Source: Halanaerobiaceae bacterium (GTDB lineage: Bacteria; Bacillota; Halanaerobiia; Halanaerobiales; Halarsenatibacteraceae). From it: DNA of 46,173 nt. The position numbers were made by a program, and so were the translations under genes. The stretch's first letter is position 1, and the number at the start of each line of letters is the position of its first letter. The stretch is from the NCBI GenBank assembly GCA_007134885.1, contig SLJX01000100.1:1-46173 (forward strand), read 5' to 3'. The notes below the pieces were generated by a model. That model was given only the letters and a program-made list of their open reading frames with translations, was not told the DNA's origin and made no database searches. This document shows positions 41,123 through 46,173 of this stretch, piece after piece.

Positions 41123-41194
41123 TTACCGGGGCTGAAAGGTTATCCCGTGATTCATTCTAACAATTCCAACTCTGATTAATCTAAATGGATTTGT

Positions 41195-41222
41195 TTGTGA
41201 TAAAAAATAAATATGATATAAT
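41195..41222 (+). promoter_or_regulatory. Promoter of efp
   Basis: TTGTGA (41195-41200) and TATAAT (41217-41222) with a 16-nt spacer, 80 nt before the efp start. Confidence 0.65.
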
Positions 41223-41302
41223 AAAATGGAAATAGCTAAGAGTTTTTAGGCAGCCCAGGAAAAGCATTATTCAAGAAACCCATTATTCAAGAGGAGTTTT
41301 TT

Positions 41303-41860
41303 ATGATATCAACCAATGATTTTACCACCGGTTTAACAATTGAACTGGAAGATGATATTTATACTGTGATTAATTTTGAACATTCCAAATCAGGAAGAGG
41401 AGGAGCCTTTGTCAGGACAAAGTTGAAAAGTTTAACCGACGGACATGTTATAAACAAAACCTTTCGAGCAGGTGAGAAGGTTAAGCAGGCTCATATAGAG
41501 AAAAGACCGATGCAGTATTTATATCAGGACGGAGATCAGCATGTTTTTATGGATGTTAATACCTATGAGCAGACCTATCTAAATAGGGAACAGCTGGATG
41601 ATAAGTTAAAATTTATCAGGGAAAACATGAAAGTAGAACTGGTATTTTATGAAAACCAGCCAATAGATATTAATCTGCCTACTTCTGTGGTGCTGGAGGT
41701 TGTTAAAGCTCCCCCGGCAGTTAAAGGTGATACCGTATCCGGTGCTACCAAAGAAATAGAGGTGGAAACTGGCTACTCTCTTCAGGCACCCATGTTTATT
41801 GAAGAAGGTACAGAAATAAAGATAGATACCAGAACAGGCGAATATTTGGAGAGGGCATAA
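41303..41860 (+). CDS. efp: Elongation factor P with Arg at position 32
   Basis: EF-P relieves ribosome stalling at polyproline. The three beta-barrel domains are intact over 185 aa (N-terminal KOW-like, central [16 protein letters not shown]-terminal [36 protein letters not shown]). The modification loop reads [12 protein letters not shown]: residue 32 at the tip is Arg, not the Lys used for lysyl or aminopentanol modification, and Pro30 is Ser. GAGGAG precedes the ATG. No EF-P-modifying enzyme is in the window. Confidence 0.97.
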   Translation: MISTNDFTTGLTIELEDDIYTVINFEHSKSGRGGAFVRTKLKSLTDGHVINKTFRAGEKVKQAHIEKRPMQYLYQDGDQHVFMDVNTYEQTYLNREQLDDKLKFIRENMKVELVFYENQPIDINLPTSVVLEVVKAPPAVKGDTVSGATKEIEVETGYSLQAPMFIEEGTEIKIDTRTGEYLERA

Positions 41861-41885
41861 TTTATGATATACTGGGGGAAATTAT

Positions 41886-43022
41886 ATGGACTATTTAATT
41901 ATAGGTTCGGGTGTAGCAGGAGTATCTGCAGCTAAAGAGATTGTTAAGAAGTTTGACAAAAAGAAGGATTCCGTCACAATAATTTCTAATGAAAGTGAGC
42001 CCTTCTATTACCGCCCTCGCTTGATACAATATCTTTCAGGAGAAATAAATGTCAGGGATATCTTAATAAATGATCGGGATTGGTTTGCCAAGAATGGCAT
42101 AAACCTTAAGCTAGAAGAAGAAGTTGTCAGGGTCGTAACTACTGAGAATAAAGTTGTGTCAAATAAAAATGAATATCATTATGACAGACTGCTGCTGGCC
42201 AATGGGGCAAAACCATTTAGGCCTCCAATTACCGGAGCAGAAAAAGACAAAATATTTACCCTGCGAAATTCTCAAGATGCCGAGATTATTTACCAGCAGG
42301 CCAGGAAATCAAATACTGCAGTGGTAATAGGGGGTGGACTGCTGGGTCTCGAATCTGCCTTTAATCTGAAGAAGGTTGTTCTGAAAGTTTATGTGGTTGA
42401 GTTGGCCGAACATCTTCTGGCAAGACAGCTGGATCCTCAGGGCGGAACAATATTGAAGAAAAAAATGGAAAGGATGGGCTGCAATTTCTTTTTAGCCAGC
42501 CTTACCAGCAAGCTTCATGGAGATGAAAAAGTTGAGGCTGTGGAATTAAAGGATGGAACTATTATTGAAACAGATATGGTGCTTATCTCGGCTGGTATTC
42601 GCTCAAACACAGAACTGGTTGAAGGTACCGGCATTGCAACCGATAAAGGAATTATTGTTAATGAAAAGATGGAAACCAATATTGAAAACATTTATGCGGC
42701 AGGAGATGCAGCGGAGTTTGAAGGCAAAGTTTGTGGGATCTGGGCCCCTTCCATGGAACAGGGAAAAACAGCAGGCAAAAACATGGCTGGTGCTGCTGCC
42801 AGATTTCCCGGTTTTGTTCCCTCTTATACTTTAAAAGTAGCAGGTAATGATGTGACTTCTCTGGGGATTCTGGAAGAGGAAAATGGTATTACCTCGGAAG
42901 TCAAAATAGATGATGAAAATTACTGCCGGATTTTCAAAAATAAAGAGAGAAAACCTGTTGGAGCAATAATAATTGGCCAACATGAAGAAAAAGATGATAT
43001 AATTAAAGAAATAAAGAGCTAA
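41886..43022 (+). CDS. NAD(P)/FAD-dependent oxidoreductase
   Basis: Pyridine-nucleotide-disulfide oxidoreductase fold resembling NADH:rubredoxin reductase or the NirB-type FAD domain. FAD site YLIIGSGVAGVSAAKEI, NAD(P) site AVVIGGGLLGLESAFNL, and a second FAD motif NIYAAGDAAEF. PFYYRPRLIQYLSGE is typical of the rubredoxin reductase/nitrite reductase group. No redox Cys pair is seen. 378 aa. It follows efp by 25 nt, with a weak purine-rich ribosome-binding site. Electron acceptor unknown; oxygen or nitric oxide detoxification is a common role for relatives. Confidence 0.88.
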   Translation: MDYLIIGSGVAGVSAAKEIVKKFDKKKDSVTIISNESEPFYYRPRLIQYLSGEINVRDILINDRDWFAKNGINLKLEEEVVRVVTTENKVVSNKNEYHYDRLLLANGAKPFRPPITGAEKDKIFTLRNSQDAEIIYQQARKSNTAVVIGGGLLGLESAFNLKKVVLKVYVVELAEHLLARQLDPQGGTILKKKMERMGCNFFLASLTSKLHGDEKVEAVELKDGTIIETDMVLISAGIRSNTELVEGTGIATDKGIIVNEKMETNIENIYAAGDAAEFEGKVCGIWAPSMEQGKTAGKNMAGAAARFPGFVPSYTLKVAGNDVTSLGILEEENGITSEVKIDDENYCRIFKNKERKPVGAIIIGQHEEKDDIIKEIKS

Positions 43023-43097
43023 ATTTTCTAGCAAAGTTGGGAAATAAGCATTTTAAGTTTTAATTTTTATTTAGAGAGATAGATAGGAGGAAAAGAT

Positions 43098-43508
43098 ATG
43101 CCTGAACAAGAACTGGGCACCATCAATATAGCGGATGAAGTTATTGCTATTATTGCAGGTATGTCAGCTGTTGAAATAGAAGGCATTTATTCTATGAGTG
43201 GTGGATTTGCTGGAAGTCTGGCTAATATGCTTGGCAGAAAGAATTTATCACGGGGTGTTAAGGTTGATATTGAAGAAAATGAAGCCCGGATAAATCTTTA
43301 TATCATAATTAAATATGGCAGTTCAATTCCTGATATAGCCTGGAAAATTCAGGATAATGTTAAAAATACTGTCGAGGGCATGACAGGATTGAAAGTTACA
43401 GAGGTTAATGTCCATGTTCAGGGGGTAGACTTTCCTGTTCAAAAAGAAGAGGAGATTTTACCTGAAGAACTGGAAGAAGAACCTGAAAAGGAGGAGGCTA
43501 AAGAATGA
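43098..43508 (+). CDS. Asp23/Gls24 family envelope stress protein
   Basis: A 136-aa membrane-associated (not membrane-spanning) protein. In Staphylococcus, Asp23 is held at the membrane by AmaP. Core motifs: GTINIADEVIAIIAGMSAVEIEGIYSMSG, LSRGVKVDIEE, INLYIIIKYGSSIPDIAWKIQDNVK, TGLKVTEVNVHVQGV. The tail is acidic (EEEILPEELEEEPEKEEAKE). GGAGG before the ATG. It overlaps amaP by 4 nt (ATGA). Confidence 0.95.
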   Translation: MPEQELGTINIADEVIAIIAGMSAVEIEGIYSMSGGFAGSLANMLGRKNLSRGVKVDIEENEARINLYIIIKYGSSIPDIAWKIQDNVKNTVEGMTGLKVTEVNVHVQGVDFPVQKEEEILPEELEEEPEKEEAKE

Positions 43509-44596
43509 AAAGCTTAAATAATTTAATCAACATTTTACTGCTGGCTGTTTTAATGTTAATGGTGCTGATTTTGACAGTTTTTAGCTTTGGGCTGACAGGA
43601 GCAGAGCTTCTGCAGAATATTGAAGCAGATTTATATCAAAATACAGCAGCCGGTTTGATTTTTCTGGTAATATTTTTGCTGACAGCCTGGGCGCTGTATC
43701 CACTTTTTAAAACGAAAAGTAAGGTTGCCACCATCAGCAGGGATGAACATGGTTCGATAAATATTACTCTGGAAGCCCTGGATAAGATGATCAGAGGGAT
43801 CGTAAGAGAAGAAAAGGGACTTGAAATTAAGAGTACAGAACTTAATTCCAGGGACTCCGGGATGGAAGTCCAGATGAGGATCGCCGTTGAAGAAAATCAG
43901 AATATTCCTGTTTTAACCGGGAGAATAAAAGATAATGTTCGCTACCGGTTAAAGGAAATAACCGGAGCTGAAATTGAGAAGGTGCAGATTTTAATTGAAG
44001 GCATATCTCCAGGCAAGAGAAAACCGGATTTTATTTCTGAACCTCCAAGGGATAAATCTGTCAGAGATAAGGACAGCCGAGAAGAGAAGGAGGTCAAAAA
44101 AAAGAAAGCGGATAAAGAAATAGTTAAAGGCAAACCTGAAAAAGAAGATGAAGATGAAGTAGCTGAAAAAGGAGAAAAAATGGAAAAAAAGAGTTCGATG
44201 GATAAAATCCTGGATAAATTCAGAAAGAAAGAATCTAAAACTGGGGATGAAAATAAGGATGAAGATAGTTTGAAAACCGGAGATGAAACTGAAAGAGAAG
44301 AAACTAATAAAGATAAAGGCCCGGATAAAAATAAGCTGATCGGGGAAAGAGATAAAGAAGAAAAAGAGAAAGATAAGAACGAAAAAAAGTCAGAAGCCAA
44401 AAACAAAAATGAGAAAAAAGAAGAAGCTAAAGAAAAGGATAAAAAGGATTATTTAAAGAATAAAAATATCTCAAAAAAGGAAAAAGGTATCAGCCTGGAA
44501 AACTCCAATAAAGATAGCAGTAAAAAAAATAATTCCAGGGATGATGAAACCCCGGTTAATAAAGCAAAGGATTCAAAAGACAGCAAAGATAAATGA
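43505..44596 (+). CDS. amaP: AmaP-like Asp23 membrane anchor with long charged tail
   Basis: Two N-terminal transmembrane helices (about 8-30 and 47-67) are followed by an Asp23-like alkaline shock domain (SINITLEALDKMIRGIVREEKG, RIKDNVRYRLKEITGAEIEKVQILIEGI, about 78-168). From about 175 to 363 the protein is almost only Lys, Glu, Asp, Asn and Ser, probably disordered. Usual AmaP proteins are about 180-200 aa, so the tail doubles the length. 4-nt overlap with asp23 and DUF2273 next fit the known amaP operon. Confidence 0.9.
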   Translation: MKSLNNLINILLLAVLMLMVLILTVFSFGLTGAELLQNIEADLYQNTAAGLIFLVIFLLTAWALYPLFKTKSKVATISRDEHGSINITLEALDKMIRGIVREEKGLEIKSTELNSRDSGMEVQMRIAVEENQNIPVLTGRIKDNVRYRLKEITGAEIEKVQILIEGISPGKRKPDFISEPPRDKSVRDKDSREEKEVKKKKADKEIVKGKPEKEDEDEVAEKGEKMEKKSSMDKILDKFRKKESKTGDENKDEDSLKTGDETEREETNKDKGPDKNKLIGERDKEEKEKDKNEKKSEAKNKNEKKEEAKEKDKKDYLKNKNISKKEKGISLENSNKDSSKKNNSRDDETPVNKAKDSKDSKDK

Positions 44597-44647
44597 TGAT
44601 AATGATGAAGACAGTCCCCGTAAATTTTAGAAGGAGGCTGGTATCAG

Positions 44648-44884
44648 ATGGATAGAGAAAAATTCTGGCAGGAAATAAGAAACAGAATAGCCGATAATAC
44701 CAGAATTATTGCCGGAGGATTGCTGGGACTGATATTTGCAATTCTAATTTTGACCCTGGGTGTACCACGGGCAATATTAATTGCATTTCTTACCCTGGTT
44801 GGAGGATTACTTGGCAGTCGGGATAGTTTGCAGAAAGATTTCTGGCATCTGGTAGAAAAATTTTTTCCGGATAATCTTTCCTAG
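44648..44884 (+). CDS. DUF2273 small membrane protein
   Basis: A 78-aa protein with two hydrophobic helices (about 20-38 and 42-56; RIIAGGLLGLIFAILILTLG and RAILIAFLTLVGGLLGSR) and charged ends. It is the standard third member of asp23-amaP-DUF2273 clusters, function unknown. AGGAGG-type ribosome-binding site. Confidence 0.92.
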   Translation: MDREKFWQEIRNRIADNTRIIAGGLLGLIFAILILTLGVPRAILIAFLTLVGGLLGSRDSLQKDFWHLVEKFFPDNLS

Positions 44885-44953
44885 CAAAATTTTGTGATAC
44901 GTTTAATTAGTTTTGCAGGCGAGAAACATTTTATATAGTTGGTGATTGCAGTA

Positions 44954-45364
44954 ATGAAAATTTTAACAAGACATCAAGAAAGGGAGAAAGCTCTCCAGTA
45001 TTTATATGCTTTAGAGATTCAGGATAAAATAACAGTTGGCTGCTTACCTCAGGATATTAATTATCCTGAGACTCTTTTTGAGGGGGAATCCAGTGATAAT
45101 TACCATCTGGAATTAATTAAGGGGGTTTGCCAGGAACTCGAGAGACTGGATCAGATAATTTCTGAGAAAGCCATAAACTGGAGAATTAGCAGGTTGGCTG
45201 CAGTTGATAAAAATATCCTGAGGATAGCAATTTATGAAATATTATTTCTGGAAGATATTCCTAAAGCAGTGTCCATAAATGAAGCTGTAGAACTGGCTAA
45301 AAGCTACGGGAGCGATAAATCCTATTCTTTTATAAATGGTATTCTGGGTAAAGTAGAGACATAA
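44954..45364 (+). CDS. nusB: Transcription antitermination factor NusB
   Basis: RNA-binding factor that with NusE (S10) supports rRNA antitermination. All-helical core: RHQEREKALQYLYALEIQD, ELIKGVCQELERLDQIISEKAINWRISRLAAVDKNILRIAIYEILFLEDIPKAVSINEAVELAKSYGSDKSYSFINGILGK. 136 aa from ATG 44954, 7 nt after GGTGAT (44941-44946), which matches the 3' part of the anti-Shine-Dalgarno. Follows the Asp23 cluster as in many Firmicutes. Confidence 0.95.
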   Translation: MKILTRHQEREKALQYLYALEIQDKITVGCLPQDINYPETLFEGESSDNYHLELIKGVCQELERLDQIISEKAINWRISRLAAVDKNILRIAIYEILFLEDIPKAVSINEAVELAKSYGSDKSYSFINGILGKVET

Positions 45365-45387
45365 GCAGAAATTTTGGAGTGAAATTT

Positions 45388-46098
45388 ATGGAATTTGAGC
45401 CGATTAAAACAAATAAAGTTTATGAGCAGGTAATACAGCAGATTAAAGAAATGATTTATCGAGGAGATATTCGTAGAGGTGATAAACTTCCCTCAGAAAG
45501 AGTTCTTAAAAAGCAGCTGAGTGTCAGCAGAGCTTCAATTCGTGAAGCTTTCAGTGCGCTGGAAATGATTGGATTGATTGAAAGCAGACCGGGAGAGGGT
45601 ACTTTTATCAAAGAAGTTGCCGATAAAAATCTTCTTGAACCTCTATCTCTGGCTCTGCTGCTGGAAGATGATGTTGCCGGAGAATTGCTGGAACTACGCC
45701 GGGTACTGGAAGTAGATTGTGTTAGACTTGCTGCCGAAAGAAGAAATCAGGAAGATATCAATACTCTGGAAGAGATAGTTAATAAAATGGAAATCCGGAC
45801 AGGTTTTGAAGAAGACAGTATTAACCTGGATCGGGATTTTCATTATACAATAGCCAGGACCAGCAAGAATAATGTTCTCTATTATGTTATGACTTCAATA
45901 ATGGCTGCTATGGATTTTCATATCAAACATACCAGAACCAAACTTGTTTCCCGACCGGATACCATGAATAAATTTACAGCTCAACATCGTCGGATTTTTT
46001 CAGCAATTAAAAAGGAAGATCCCGAGCAATCGATGCAGGAAATGAAATCCCATTTAGAGTTTGTCGAGCAATTGATAAATAGAGAAATTGAAGGTTGA
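45388..46098 (+). CDS. FadR/LldR-type GntR family transcriptional regulator
   Basis: An N-terminal GntR winged helix (KVYEQVIQQIKEMIYRGDI, KLPSERVLKKQLSVSRASIREAFSALEMIGLIESRPGEGTFI) is followed by an FCD effector domain (ELLELRRVLEVDCVRLAAER, DRDFHYTIARTSKNNVL, QHRRIFSAIKKEDPEQSMQEMKSHLEFV), whose Asp and His residues usually bind a metal and an organic acid. ATG 45388 lies 9 nt after GGAG; the GTG at 45379 touches it. 236 aa. Likely controls an adjacent catabolic operon beyond the window, since lactate or sugar-acid genes often follow such regulators. Confidence 0.92.
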   Translation: MEFEPIKTNKVYEQVIQQIKEMIYRGDIRRGDKLPSERVLKKQLSVSRASIREAFSALEMIGLIESRPGEGTFIKEVADKNLLEPLSLALLLEDDVAGELLELRRVLEVDCVRLAAERRNQEDINTLEEIVNKMEIRTGFEEDSINLDRDFHYTIARTSKNNVLYYVMTSIMAAMDFHIKHTRTKLVSRPDTMNKFTAQHRRIFSAIKKEDPEQSMQEMKSHLEFVEQLINREIEG

Positions 46099-46173
46099 AA
46101 TATTATTTAATTCACCTTGTTATTATTAAAAATATTTTAATAACACCAAAATTATTGTAATAACATTCAAATA
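46099..46173. other. AT-rich downstream region with inverted repeat
   Basis: GTTATTA (46119-46125) and TAATAAC (46138-46144) flank an A/T stretch; AATAACA recurs at about 46160-46166. It could be an operator or weak terminator; no gene is visible before the window ends. Confidence 0.4.

Noticed and set aside
41846-41873. Promoter (TTGGAG-16-TATACT) for the FAD oxidoreductase
   Set aside because: Its predicted start would fall about 6 nt before the ATG and remove the ribosome-binding site; read-through from efp is simpler.
43942-44406. Ser/Phe-rich minus-strand ORF
   Set aside because: It is the antisense shadow of the Lys/Glu tail of AmaP and has no ribosome-binding site.
1-46173. Insertion sequences, prophage, tRNA or rRNA genes, toxin-antitoxin or defence systems
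   Set aside because: No transposase, integrase, cloverleaf, rRNA core or defence motif was recognised anywhere on either strand.

Overview
The window is a compact, almost mobile-element-free stretch of housekeeping DNA from a low-to-medium GC anaerobic Firmicute. It looks most like the diderm, salt-adapted Halanaerobiales. Three things suggest this: several very acidic proteins or tails (PolX linker, penicillin-binding protein tail, DUF1292, IreB); a type IV pilus/type II secretion operon ending in a secretin (PilQ/GspD), which implies an outer membrane; and Firmicute signatures (T-box leaders, L20 leader, AbrB, IreB, Asp23/AmaP, MutS2). The species is inferred from gene content, not proven.

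Layout. 1-5160: T-box-controlled thrS, then the L20-leader operon infC-rpmI-rplT, then a SpoU/TrmH-type RNA methyltransferase. 5181-9322: one promoter serves a tiny YqzL-like ORF, a phenylalanine T-box and pheST. 9481-14979: zapA, cvpA, polX and mutS2, a visibly GC-richer block with tandem 33-nt repeats before mutS2. 15282-17969 (minus): class A penicillin-binding protein, diverging from tyrS through what looks like a bidirectional promoter with a palindromic -10. 18311-22275: tyrS-alaS. 22401-24927: ireB, ruvX, DUF1292 and mltG. 24996-27237: U32 peptidase/tRNA hydroxylation protein, DUF4911 and a SleB-like wall hydrolase. 27329-28957: AbrB (minus), Fur-family and Crp-family regulators. 29012: aroE. 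30250-38930: an eleven-gene pilus/pseudopilus operon. 39085-41860: aroK, aroQ, an M24 aminopeptidase and efp. 41886: FAD-dependent pyridine nucleotide oxidoreductase. 43098-45364: asp23-amaP-DUF2273-nusB. 45388: a FadR-type GntR regulator. The window ends in AT-rich DNA.

How it works together. Translation dominates: four aminoacyl-tRNA synthetases, IF3, L35, L20 and EF-P. Two synthetase loci are under T-box control with readable specifier codons (ACC for Thr, TTC for Phe). Cell-envelope genes (PBP1A, MltG, SleB-like hydrolase, ZapA, Asp23/AmaP, pilus) and shikimate genes are interleaved. Many starts are non-ATG, chosen here by Shine-Dalgarno spacing; the most notable is an apparent ATC start for infC. 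The points most worth following are the pilus operon with a probable PilO-PilP fusion and a short PilB, the YqzL ORF in front of the pheS T-box, the bidirectional PBP/tyrS promoter, the 33-nt repeats, the PolX acidic insert and the Arg32 EF-P.
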